Part shown: in pieces, positions 8,405 through 16,773 of the stretch
How positions within the stretch are numbered: the stretch's first letter is position 1
How the letters are laid out: each line of letters begins with the position of its first letter
Source of the DNA: Pseudomonas orientalis
GTDB taxonomy: Bacteria > Pseudomonadota > Gammaproteobacteria > Pseudomonadales > Pseudomonadaceae
Direction of reading: 5' to 3'
NCBI RefSeq assembly: GCF_002934065.1
Contig: NZ_CP018049.1
Location: 4,772,501-4,836,500, forward strand
DNA: 64,000 nt
Notes under the pieces: model-generated
The model's input: the letters and a program-made list of their open reading frames with translations, nothing else
Databases searched by the model: none
What the model was told of the DNA's origin: nothing
Made by a program: the position numbers and the translations under genes

Positions 8405-10969
8405 ATGTCCTCTCGTTTCAACCGCCGGTCTTGTTCCCCCGTTCTGTCCTTGCTGACCGCCGCCATCCTGCTGGCCGGCGTGCCGGCAATGGCCGCCACT
8501 GCCGCCGAACCTGCGCCGCGCAGCCACGGCAACTACCACTTCAGCATCGAACAGCAGCCGCTGGTGGCGGCGCTGAACGCGTTTACCGGCGTGACCGGCT
8601 GGCAAGTCGGCCTGCCGGCCGAGTTGGGCCAGGGTGTGTCGTCCCCGGGCGTGCGCGGTGCGTTGTCGCCGGAGAAAGCGCTGGAGCGGCTGTTGGTGGG
8701 GACCAACCTGAGCTACCGCAAACTGGGCAACAATAACATCGTCCTGGAGAAACGCGCCGCCGGCAGCGCCCTCACCCTGCAGCAAGTGACCATCAGCGCC
8801 ACCCGTACCGAGCAGGCTGTCGACAGCGTACCGAGCATGGTCAGCGTGCACGACCGCCAGGAACTGGACCGCCAGAACGTCAACAACAGCCGTGAGCTGG
8901 TGCGCTACGAACCGGGCGTGTCCGTGGGCGGCGCCGGCACCCGCTCGGGCAACGCGGGCTATAACATTCGCGGTATCGACGGCGACCGCATTCTGACCCA
9001 GGTCGATGGCGTGGAAGTGCCGGACAGCTTCTTCAACGGTCCCTACGCCAAGACCCGGCGCAACTACGTCGACCCGGAAATCGTCAAGCGCGTGGAGATC
9101 CTGCGCGGCCCGGCGTCGGCCCTGTACGGCAGCAGCGCCATCGGTGGCGCAGTGAGTTATTTCACCCTCGACCCGGATGACATCATCAAGCCCGGCCAGG
9201 ACGTCGGCGCGCGCCTGAAAACCGGCTACAGCTCCGCCGACGAAAGCTGGCTGACCTCCGCCACCGTCGCCGGCCGCGTGCAGGATGTCGATGGCTTGCT
9301 GCACCTGAGCCAGCGCAACGGCCACGAAACCGAATCCTATGATGGCAACAACGCCACCGGCCTCGCCCGCACCGGCGCCAACCCGGAAGACGCGCGCACC
9401 ACCAACGTGCTGGCCAAACTGGGCTGGAATTATGGCGACGACAACCGCCTGGGCCTGACCTACGAAAAATACAAGGATGATCGCGACGTCAACCTCAAGA
9501 ATGCGGTAGGCGGCCCGTTCATTGGTGGCCGTGGTTTCAACCTGTACCGTGACCGTCGCGGCAACGACACCATTACCCGCGAACGCTTCGGCCTGGAGAA
9601 CAGCTTCGCCCTCGAGTCGCCGATCGCCGACCGCATCAAGACCAGCCTCAATTACCAGATCGCCAAGACCGACCAGACGACCGCTGAAATCTATCAGTCC
9701 GGCCGCCGTGTCTTGCGCACCCGCGACACGCTGTACGAAGAAAAGCAGTGGGTCTTCGATGCACAGCTGGACAAGGCCTTCAGCCTCGGTGACACCGATC
9801 ATCAGGTGACCTACGGCACCACCCTCAAGCAGCAGAAAGTCACAGGCTCGCGTGAAGGCAGCGCCACTTGTCTCGCGGTAGGCAGCGGCTGCACCGCCAT
9901 CGGCGCGCCCAGCCCGTCGGCCAGCGACAGTGTGAAAAAATCCAGCGACTTCCCCGACCCGACCATCAACACCTATTCGCTGTTCGCCCAGGACCAGATC
10001 TCCTGGGACAACTGGACCTTCCTGCCCGCCGTGCGCTACGACTACACCCGGCTCAAGCCCAAGCTGACCGAGGAATTCCTCAGCACTGTGAACCCCACCG
10101 GCGAGTATGCGGTCGACGGCAAGGACAAAACCTGGCACCGCGTCACGCCCAAGTTCGGCCTGACCTATGCCCTGACCGATCAATACACCTGGTTCGGCCA
10201 ATACGCCGAAGGTTTCCGCACGCCGTCCGCCAAAGCGCTGTACGGCCGCTTCGAAAACCTCAACCTTGGCTACACCGTGGAGCCCAACCCCGACCTCAAG
10301 CCGGAAACCAGCAAAGGCATCGAAACCGGGCTTCGCGGCAAGTTCGACGAAGGTTCGTTCGAAATCGCGGTGTTCTATAACAAATACCGCGACTTCATCG
10401 ACGAAGACAACGCAGTGGTCGGCGGTACCGTCGAGCAGTTCCAGGCGGTGAATATCAAACGCGCCACCATCAAAGGCGCCGAAGCCAAGGGCCGCCTGAA
10501 CCTGGACGCATTCGGCGCGCCGCAGGGCCTGTACGCCCAAGGCGCGATTTCCTATGCCCATGGCCGCAACGACGACAACGGCGAGCCGCTCAACAGCGTC
10601 AACCCGCTCAAGGGCGTATTCGGCCTGGGCTACGATCAGGACAACTACGGTGGCCTGGTGAGCTGGACCCTGGTCAAGAAACAGAACCGCGTCGACAGCA
10701 GCACCTTCCACGCCCCCGACGGCGACACCAGCGGCCCGTTCAAGACGCCGGGCTTCGGCATTCTTGACCTGACCGCCTACTACAAGGTCACCAACGACGT
10801 GACCGTCAACGGCGGCATCTACAACCTCACCGACAAGAAGTACTGGAACTGGGATGACGTGCGCAGCTACGACAGCGTCGGCGAAGCCGCAGTGACCGGC
10901 CCGGCCAACCTTGATCGGCTGACCCAGCCGGGACGCAACTTTGCGATCAACCTGATCTGGGACATCTGA
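8405..10969 (+). CDS. TonB-dependent heme/hemoprotein receptor with signalling domain
   Basis: 854 aa from ATG 8405, which follows CGGAG at 8392-8396; a TTG 48 bp upstream is less likely. A signal peptide ends near AMAATAA. An STN signalling domain (about 40-115) follows, then a TonB-box-like segment (TLQQVTISATRTEQ), the plug (GYNIRGIDGDRI, RGPASALYGSSAIGG), the barrel with FRTPSA and PNPDLKPE boxes, and a C-terminal beta strand ending in an aromatic residue (FAINLIWDI). It resembles HxuA/HasR-type outer-membrane heme receptors, consistent with the flanking sigma/anti-sigma pair and heme oxygenase. No histidine lies between the FRAP-like and NPNL-like boxes, unlike many heme receptors, so the ligand may be hemoprotein or differently bound heme. 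Confidence 0.88.
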   Translation: MSSRFNRRSCSPVLSLLTAAILLAGVPAMAATAAEPAPRSHGNYHFSIEQQPLVAALNAFTGVTGWQVGLPAELGQGVSSPGVRGALSPEKALERLLVGTNLSYRKLGNNNIVLEKRAAGSALTLQQVTISATRTEQAVDSVPSMVSVHDRQELDRQNVNNSRELVRYEPGVSVGGAGTRSGNAGYNIRGIDGDRILTQVDGVEVPDSFFNGPYAKTRRNYVDPEIVKRVEILRGPASALYGSSAIGGAVSYFTLDPDDIIKPGQDVGARLKTGYSSADESWLTSATVAGRVQDVDGLLHLSQRNGHETESYDGNNATGLARTGANPEDARTTNVLAKLGWNYGDDNRLGLTYEKYKDDRDVNLKNAVGGPFIGGRGFNLYRDRRGNDTITRERFGLENSFALESPIADRIKTSLNYQIAKTDQTTAEIYQSGRRVLRTRDTLYEEKQWVFDAQLDKAFSLGDTDHQVTYGTTLKQQKVTGSREGSATCLAVGSGCTAIGAPSPSASDSVKKSSDFPDPTINTYSLFAQDQISWDNWTFLPAVRYDYTRLKPKLTEEFLSTVNPTGEYAVDGKDKTWHRVTPKFGLTYALTDQYTWFGQYAEGFRTPSAKALYGRFENLNLGYTVEPNPDLKPETSKGIETGLRGKFDEGSFEIAVFYNKYRDFIDEDNAVVGGTVEQFQAVNIKRATIKGAEAKGRLNLDAFGAPQGLYAQGAISYAHGRNDDNGEPLNSVNPLKGVFGLGYDQDNYGGLVSWTLVKKQNRVDSSTFHAPDGDTSGPFKTPGFGILDLTAYYKVTNDVTVNGGIYNLTDKKYWNWDDVRSYDSVGEAAVTGPANLDRLTQPGRNFAINLIWDI

Positions 10970-10980
10970 GGAAACCTGCC

Positions 10981-11023
10981 GCACCTCGCCGCGATGATCG
11001 TGCGGCGAGGTGAGGATTTTTTA
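10981..11023 (+). terminator. Rho-independent terminator after the heme receptor
   Basis: The 11-bp stem CACCTCGCCGC / GCGGCGAGGTG (10982-10992 and 11002-11012) has a 9-base loop and is followed by AGGATTTTTT. It ends the sigma-FecR-receptor transcript before the heme oxygenase gene. Confidence 0.85.
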
Positions 11024-11105
11024 CTGTGCCGCGTCTCCCTGTTCGTCTAGTTGATAACCGCTCTCTTTAGAGCCACAAGGCGCTACCCCCCTCAAGGATT
11101 TTTTC

Positions 11106-11714
11106 ATGACCGCATCTCCTACCGCAGAACGTCCAGCCCTGCGCTCCCAGCGCCTGAACCAGATCACCCATGAGCCGCACACCAGGCTCGACGCACTGGT
11201 CAAGGCGCACGCCCCGTTTGAGACCCAGGCCAACTTCGCCCGCTTCGTGGTGGCGCAGTACCTGTTCCAATCGGAGCTGGTCGCGCTGTACAACGATGCC
11301 GAACTGAACCGGATCATCCCGGACCTGGCCGAGCGCTGCCGCGCAGAAGCCGCCAGACTCGACCTGGGCGACCTCGACACCGACGTACCCGCGCCGATCG
11401 CCGGTGCCGTGAGCAACCCGGACAAGGCCCAAGCCCTGGGCTGGCTGTTCGTCTCCGAGGGCTCCAAACTGGGCGCCGCCTTCCTGATCAAACGGGCCGT
11501 GGGCCTGGGCCTGAGCGAAACCTTCGGTGCCCGCCACCTGGGCGAACCGGCGGGCGGTCGCGCCGAGGGCTGGAAACGCTTCACTCGCATCCTCGACGGC
11601 CTGCAGTTCAGCGCCGAAGAAGAAGCCGCGGTGGAAAAAGGCGCAATCGATGCGTTTGTACGCTTCACCGTATTGCTGGAACAGGCGTACGCTACGGCCC
11701 CTGAACTGGCCTGA
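11106..11714 (+). CDS. hemO: Biliverdin-producing heme oxygenase
   Basis: 202 aa. The N-terminal ITHEPHTRLDALVKAH motif contains the proximal heme ligand (probably His25). The distal-helix region GWLFVSEGSKLGAAFL fits bacterial HemO/PigA. It opens cytoplasmic heme to biliverdin, CO and Fe2+, releasing iron from heme imported through the upstream receptor. An AAGGA ribosome site lies 7 bases before ATG. A strong terminator separates it from the receptor, so it needs its own promoter in 11024-11105. I see no clear Fur box there. Confidence 0.92.
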   Translation: MTASPTAERPALRSQRLNQITHEPHTRLDALVKAHAPFETQANFARFVVAQYLFQSELVALYNDAELNRIIPDLAERCRAEAARLDLGDLDTDVPAPIAGAVSNPDKAQALGWLFVSEGSKLGAAFLIKRAVGLGLSETFGARHLGEPAGGRAEGWKRFTRILDGLQFSAEEEAAVEKGAIDAFVRFTVLLEQAYATAPELA

Positions 11715-11734
11715 CCTACTGATTGAAATGCAAT

Positions 11735-11770
11735 CAACTGTGGGAGGGGGCTTGCCCCCTCCCACAGTTG
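11735..11770. repeat. Minimal REP palindrome
   Basis: A perfect 16-bp inverted repeat (CAACTGTGGGAGGGGG and its complement) closes on the 4-base loop CTTG. It is a REP head joined to its own complement, without the usual CCCCGAT tail or spacer. It lies between hemO and the ybaN-like gene and would form a very stable RNA hairpin. Confidence 0.88.
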
Positions 11771-11809
11771 GAACGCATTTCACATTGTTTTTCTGTGATA
11801 ACCCTACCT

Positions 11810-12211
11810 ATGACCGGCAAAACCCAATCCACCTCCAGGATCGCACAGATCCTCTACGGCCTGCTGGCCTACGTCAGCCTGGGGATCGGCCTGGTGGCGA
11901 TTGTCGTACCGGGTTTGCCCACCACCGAATTCATCCTGCTGGCCGCCTGGGCCGCGACCAAAAGCTCACCGCGCCTGAGCGCCTGGCTGGAAAACCACCG
12001 TCTGTTCGGGCCGATCCTGTTCAACTGGCGCAATGGCAAGATCATCGCGCGCCGGGCCAAAGTCAGCGCCACCGTGAGCATGGTGCTGTGCGCCGTGCTG
12101 ATGCTGGTAATGCTCGACCATGGCTGGCCGATCTACCTGGCCATCGCCGGCATGGGCCTGGGCAACCTGTGGATCTGGTCCCGCCCCGAGCAGCTTGCAC
12201 CGCCCGTATAA
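11810..12211 (+). CDS. YbaN/DUF454 family inner-membrane protein
   Basis: 133 aa from the ATG at 11810. Three or four hydrophobic segments are visible: LYGLLAYVSLGIGLVAIVVP, TTEFILLAAWAA, VSMVLCAVLMLVML and WPIYLAIAGMGLG. The family signature PGLPTTEFILLAAWAATKSSPR is clear. Function is unknown. It follows hemO on the same strand across the REP palindrome and may be cotranscribed, but a role in heme handling is only inference from position. Confidence 0.8.
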   Translation: MTGKTQSTSRIAQILYGLLAYVSLGIGLVAIVVPGLPTTEFILLAAWAATKSSPRLSAWLENHRLFGPILFNWRNGKIIARRAKVSATVSMVLCAVLMLVMLDHGWPIYLAIAGMGLGNLWIWSRPEQLAPPV

Positions 12212-12349
12212 CGCTGCGTACAGGCGTTTTCCTACCGCTCATCGTCTGCCACTCATGAATTGATTTGTTACGCCGATGTTTCAGGCATGACGCCGAACGG
12301 ACTTGGCACTTTTGCGTGCATCTCAACAAGTCCATTCGTGAGTGAACCT

Positions 12350-14488
12350 ATGTTCGACACCTTCTCCATCCGCCTGAAAATCGTGCTGCTGTCCGGCCTC
12401 TGCCTGCTGGGGGTCATCGCACTGGTGGTCGGCATCAACATTTACAACACCAACCAGAACGATCAACTGGTGAGTGATTCAAGCTCACGCATGCTGACTG
12501 CCGGCGTGGAACAGTTGCTGCAAGCCAAGGCGGCCGAACAGGCCGTACAGTTGCAGAAAACCTTCAACGAAAACCTGCTGGCGGTCACCGCCCTCGCCGA
12601 CCAGATCAAAGACCTGCGCACCCTCGGGACCAAGCGTTCCCTGGAAGCCGGCGTCCTGCGCGAAGAACTCAACCAGAGCGTCAAAACCGCTTTCGAGCGC
12701 AACACCAAGGTGCTGGGCATCTGGCTGTCGTTCGAACCCAACGCACTGGATGGCAAGGACAGCGAATTCATTGACGACAAGGCCCGCGTTTCCAACGAAA
12801 AAGGCCGCTTCTCCAGCTACTGGAGCCGCGCCGCCGGCGAAGGCCTGAACACGGTCATGGTCGAGGAAGACCTGACCAAGACCACCCTCAACCTCAGCGG
12901 TACGCCCTACAACATTTGGTACACCTGCCCCCGGGACACGCGCACCACATGCCTGCTGGACCCGTACGAAGACACGGTGGCCGGTAAACCCGTGCTGATG
13001 ACCACTATCTCCCTGCCGTTGATCGTCGACGGCAAAGTGATTGGCGTTGTCGGCGTCGATATTGCCCTCAATACCCTGCAGGCCGTCACCGATGCCGCGC
13101 AGAAAACCGTGTTCGACGGCGCAGCACACGTGGAGGTCCTCTCCAGCACGGGGCTGATCGCCGCCTACAGCGGTGAGCCGGCCAAAGTGGGCAAGAACCT
13201 GATAGACACCCTTGGCGCCGAGGGCAAAGAGATCGTGCAACTGCTTGCCAACGATCGCCCGATGATCCGCGAGCAGGACGAGACCATTCGTGTCGTATAC
13301 CCCGTCAAGCCGATTGCCGACGCCAAATCCTGGGGGGTGGTGATCAAGCTGCCCAAAGCGGTGATGCTGGCCGATAACGTGAAACTGCAAGCTGTGCTTG
13401 ACGACGCCCAGGCGGCCGGCACCCTCAAGGCCTTGCTGGTCGCCGCCGCCGCTGCCCTGCTGGGCCTGCTGCTGGTGTGGCTGACCGCCACGGGCGTGAC
13501 CCGGCCGATCAACAGCGTGGCCGCCATGCTCAAGGACATCGCCAGCGGCGACGGCGACCTCACCCAGCGCCTGGCCTATAGCAAAAAAGACGAACTGGGT
13601 GAGTTGGTGAACTGGTTCAACCGCTTCCTCGACAAGCTGCAACCGACCATCGCGCAGATCAAGCAAAGCATCACCGAAGCGCGCGGCACGGCCGACCAGT
13701 CCTCGGCCATTGCGCGCCAGACCAGCGAAGGCATGCAGGTGCAATTTCGCGAGATCGACCAGGTGGCCACCGCGTCCAATGAAATGAGCGCCACCGCCCA
13801 TGACGTCGCCAACAGCGCCTCCAATGCCGCCAGCGCGGCACGCGGCGCGGATCAGTCGGCACGCGAAGGCATGTCGATCATCGAACAAAGCACCCGCGAT
13901 ATCACTTCGCTTGCCGAGGAAGTCAGCAAGGCCGTCGGCGAAGTCGAGGCGTTGGCCGTCAATAGCGAACAGATCGGTTCAGTCCTGGAAGTGATCCGCA
14001 GCATTGCCGAACAGACCAACCTGCTGGCCTTGAACGCGGCGATCGAAGCGGCACGCGCCGGGGAAAGCGGACGTGGTTTTGCGGTGGTGGCCGACGAAGT
14101 GCGCAACCTGGCCAAACGTACCCAGGACTCGGTAGAGGAAATTCGCCTGGTGATCGAACGGATCCAGAACGGCACCCGTGGCGTGGTGGCGACCATGCAC
14201 TCGAGCCAGCAACAAGCGCAAAGCAATGCCGGGCAGATCCACGAAGCGGTAAAGGCCCTGGGCAAGATCAGCGATGCTGTGACGGTGATCAGCGACATGA
14301 ACCTGCAAATCGCCAGCGCCGCCGAGGAGCAGAGCGCGGTGGCCGAAGAGGTCAATCGCAACGTCTCGGCGATCCGCACCGTGACCGAAACCCTCACCGG
14401 CCAGGCCACCGAGTCGGCGGCCATCAGCAGCCAGCTCAACGCCCTGGCCAGCCAGCAGATGAAGTTGATGGATCAGTTCAGGGTGTAA
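12350..14488 (+). CDS. Methyl-accepting chemotaxis protein with periplasmic dCache sensor
   Basis: About 712 aa from ATG 12350. The first membrane segment (about 9-30) is followed by a long periplasmic region with the dCache features LGIWLSFEPNALDGKD and VIGVVGVDIAL. A second membrane segment (about 363-383) is followed by HAMP (VTRPINSVAAMLKDIASG) and a cytoplasmic signalling domain with the invariant hairpin IAEQTNLLALNAAIEAARAG. It controls CheA activity and flagellar bias. The sensor lacks an obvious R-x-W amino-acid signature. PYEDTVAGKPVLMT segments resemble amine-type dCache receptors such as TlpQ/McpU, but the ligand is not settled from sequence. It is monocistronic, ending at a REPIN. 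Confidence 0.92.
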   Translation: MFDTFSIRLKIVLLSGLCLLGVIALVVGINIYNTNQNDQLVSDSSSRMLTAGVEQLLQAKAAEQAVQLQKTFNENLLAVTALADQIKDLRTLGTKRSLEAGVLREELNQSVKTAFERNTKVLGIWLSFEPNALDGKDSEFIDDKARVSNEKGRFSSYWSRAAGEGLNTVMVEEDLTKTTLNLSGTPYNIWYTCPRDTRTTCLLDPYEDTVAGKPVLMTTISLPLIVDGKVIGVVGVDIALNTLQAVTDAAQKTVFDGAAHVEVLSSTGLIAAYSGEPAKVGKNLIDTLGAEGKEIVQLLANDRPMIREQDETIRVVYPVKPIADAKSWGVVIKLPKAVMLADNVKLQAVLDDAQAAGTLKALLVAAAAALLGLLLVWLTATGVTRPINSVAAMLKDIASGDGDLTQRLAYSKKDELGELVNWFNRFLDKLQPTIAQIKQSITEARGTADQSSAIARQTSEGMQVQFREIDQVATASNEMSATAHDVANSASNAASAARGADQSAREGMSIIEQSTRDITSLAEEVSKAVGEVEALAVNSEQIGSVLEVIRSIAEQTNLLALNAAIEAARAGESGRGFAVVADEVRNLAKRTQDSVEEIRLVIERIQNGTRGVVATMHSSQQQAQSNAGQIHEAVKALGKISDAVTVISDMNLQIASAAEEQSAVAEEVNRNVSAIRTVTETLTGQATESAAISSQLNALASQQMKLMDQFRV

Positions 14489-14506
14489 GAAACAGAGCAG
14501 GTCCAA

Positions 14507-14594
14507 TGTGGGAGGGGGCTTGCCCCCGATAGCGGTGTATCAGTCAATAAATGGGTGGCTGACACACCGCATCGGGGGCAAGCCCCCTCCTACA
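14507..14594. repeat. REPIN (class 1)
   Basis: An inverted REP pair with complementary inner flanks (GCGGTGTATCAGTCA / TGGCTGACACACCGC). The right unit has CCTACA instead of CCCACA. It lies between the convergent chemoreceptor and nitroreductase genes. Confidence 0.92.
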
Positions 14595-14611
14595 TGTTGA
14601 CCGCGTACCGC

Positions 14612-15175
14612 TTAAAGACCGGTCCAGGCCTGGACGAACGCCGCCACATCCTCCTTCGGCGCCGTGCGCGGCGGGTTTTGCGGCGTGCCCAGGTACAGGA
14701 AGCCGATCACTTCTTCATCTGCGCTCAGCCCCAGCCCTTTGGCCACATGGGCCGAATAGGACAACTCACCGGTGCGCCACACCGCGCCAATCCCCTGGGC
14801 ATACGCCGCCAGCAGAATGCCGTGAGCCGCACAGGCGGCTGCCAGCAATTGTTCGGACTTCGGCACTTTGAAATGCTCCTGCAGGCGCGCAATCACCACC
14901 ACCACCAGCGGCGCCCGCAACGGGCCGTTCTGGGCCTTGTCGATGGCGGCTTGCGGGGCGTCGGCATCCTGCAAGCGCGCGGCTTCGGCCAGCAACGTGC
15001 CCATGCGCTCACGGGCCGGGCCTTCCACGGTGAGGAAACGCCACGGGCGTAACTGTCCGTGGTCGGGCGCGCGCATGGCGGCGGCGAACAGCACATCGCG
15101 CTGCTCCTGGGTCGGTGCCGGTTCCAGCAAGCGCGGCACGGAAACACGGTTGAGCAAAGCGTCGAGAGCCTGCAT
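14612..15175 (-). CDS. Nitroreductase family protein (YdjA-like)
   Basis: 187 aa, the short YdjA class of FMN-dependent nitroreductases. The N-terminal substrate/FMN loop includes APDHGQLRPWRFL, and the C-terminal part has IGAVWRTGELSYS and VIGFLYLGTP. It is expected to be a cytoplasmic FMN oxidoreductase using NAD(P)H. The natural substrate is unknown for the family. It is monocistronic and divergent from the di-heme lipoprotein gene. Confidence 0.88.
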   Translation of the reverse strand: MQALDALLNRVSVPRLLEPAPTQEQRDVLFAAAMRAPDHGQLRPWRFLTVEGPARERMGTLLAEAARLQDADAPQAAIDKAQNGPLRAPLVVVVIARLQEHFKVPKSEQLLAAACAAHGILLAAYAQGIGAVWRTGELSYSAHVAKGLGLSADEEVIGFLYLGTPQNPPRTAPKEDVAAFVQAWTGL

Positions 15176-15235
15176 TGGCCACCTCCAGAAAAAAATGTAC
15201 GGTCATTCTAGCGGAATGCATCGGGCTGCCACCAA

Positions 15236-15256
15236 ACGATAATTGCTCTTATTCAA
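15236..15256 (+). promoter_or_regulatory. Weak Fur-like AT-rich motif upstream of the di-heme/imelysin operon
   Basis: ACGATAATTGCTCTTATTC contains one exact GATAAT hexamer and a poor second half. Homologous imelysin operons in Pseudomonas are iron-regulated, which is why it is listed. The match alone is not convincing. Confidence 0.25.
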
Positions 15257-15314
15257 ACTGCCCTGCCCTGTTAGACTTTGCCACCGGATTTTTCGCCTTC
15301 GTTCAGGAAACTCG

Positions 15315-16742
15315 ATGTTCCGTTCGCTACTACGCCTGTGCGCAGCATTGATGGCCCTGGGCCTGACTGCCTGCGACGACGCCCCCAGGTTTACCCAGGC
15401 TGAGCCGGGTGAAGCGCGGGCCGGCGGCGCGGCGACCGTGAACAAGCGCGACCAGAACGCGTTCTCCCTGCCCTCGGCCAACCTGGCGCCTACCCGCCGT
15501 CTGGACTTCAGCGTCGGCAACAGTTTCTTTCGCAGCCCCTGGGTGATCGCGCCCTCGACCACCACTGCACGTGACGGCCTGGGCCCGCTGTTCAATACCA
15601 ACGCCTGCCAGAACTGTCACATCAAGGACGGCCGGGGCCACCCACCGCTGGCCGATGCGCCCAATGCGGTCTCGATGCTGGTGCGCCTGTCAATTCCGGA
15701 TGCGCCTGCCTACGCCAAACTCATCGAGCACATCGGCGTGGTGCCCGAGCCGGTGTACGGCGGCCAACTGCAGGACATGGCTGTGCCGGGCGTGGCGCCG
15801 GAAGGCAAGGTGCGCGTCGATTACACGCCGGTCAATGTCAGGTTCAAGGACGGTACGGTGGTCGAGCTGCGCAAGCCCGAGCTGCAGATCACCCAGCTTG
15901 GCTATGGCCCGATGCACCCCGACACGCGCTTTTCTGCGCGCATCGCGCCGCCGATGATCGGCCTGGGTTTGCTCGAAGCCATCAGCGACGCCGATATCCT
16001 GCGCAACACCGACCCGAAAACCGCCGACCGTGAAGCCATCGTCGGTCGGGCGAATCAGGTATGGGATGACGCCGAGCAAAAAACCGTCTTAGGTCGATTC
16101 GGCTGGAAAGCCGGGCAACCCAACCTCAATCAACAAAATGTTCACGCGTTTTCCGGTGATATGGGCCTCACCACCTCCTTGAGACCTTTCGATGACTGCA
16201 CCGACGCCCAGGCGGCCTGCAAACGGGCGCCCAACGGCAACGGCCCCGAGGGCGAGCCGGAAGTGAGCGACAACATCCTGCGCCTGGTGCTGTTCTATAC
16301 GCGTAACCTCGCCGTGCCGGTGCGCCGCGACGTCAACGCGCCGCAGGTGCTGGCCGGCAAGAACCTGTTCTACCAGGCCGGCTGCCAGGGCTGTCACAAG
16401 CCGACGTTCACCACGGCCGCCTCTGCCTCCGAACCCGAACTGGCCAATCAAGTGATCCGCCCCTACAGCGACTTGCTGCTGCACGACATGGGCGAAGGCC
16501 TTGCCGACAACCGTACCGAATTCAAGGCCGGCGGCCGCGACTGGCGTACCCCGCCGTTGTGGGGCATCGGCCTGACGCAAACCGTGAGTGGTCACACCCA
16601 GTTTCTGCATGACGGCCGCGCCCGCAACCTGCTCGAAGCCGTGCTCTGGCACGGCGGCGAGGCGCAAGCGGCGCAGCAGCATGTGTTGTCGTTCAACGCC
16701 GAGCAGCGCGCCGCGTTGCTGGCGTTCCTGAATTCTCTATAA
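15315..16742 (+). CDS. Di-heme oxidoreductase family lipoprotein (DUF1111)
   Basis: 475 aa from ATG 15315, preceded by AGGAAA. A lipoprotein signal peptide ends LMALGLTAC (lipobox Cys near residue 20). Two c-type heme motifs are present, CQNCH (about residue 98) and CQGCH (about residue 358). The TPPLWGIGLT and FLHDGRARN segments near the end are typical of DUF1111 and related MauG/cytochrome c peroxidase-like proteins. It probably works in the periplasm on the outer membrane. The exact reaction is unknown. It starts a three-gene operon with an imelysin lipoprotein and a DUF1513 protein. Confidence 0.88.
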   Translation: MFRSLLRLCAALMALGLTACDDAPRFTQAEPGEARAGGAATVNKRDQNAFSLPSANLAPTRRLDFSVGNSFFRSPWVIAPSTTTARDGLGPLFNTNACQNCHIKDGRGHPPLADAPNAVSMLVRLSIPDAPAYAKLIEHIGVVPEPVYGGQLQDMAVPGVAPEGKVRVDYTPVNVRFKDGTVVELRKPELQITQLGYGPMHPDTRFSARIAPPMIGLGLLEAISDADILRNTDPKTADREAIVGRANQVWDDAEQKTVLGRFGWKAGQPNLNQQNVHAFSGDMGLTTSLRPFDDCTDAQAACKRAPNGNGPEGEPEVSDNILRLVLFYTRNLAVPVRRDVNAPQVLAGKNLFYQAGCQGCHKPTFTTAASASEPELANQVIRPYSDLLLHDMGEGLADNRTEFKAGGRDWRTPPLWGIGLTQTVSGHTQFLHDGRARNLLEAVLWHGGEAQAAQQHVLSFNAEQRAALLAFLNSL

Positions 16743-16773
16743 GCTTTGCCCCAATTACAGAAGGGAGCTCGAC

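Noticed and set aside
8120..10984. 954-codon open frame on the minus strand opposite the heme receptor
   Set aside because: It is a GC-driven antisense shadow: Val/Ala/Gly-rich low-complexity translation with no recognisable domain, while the plus frame is a complete TonB-dependent receptor.
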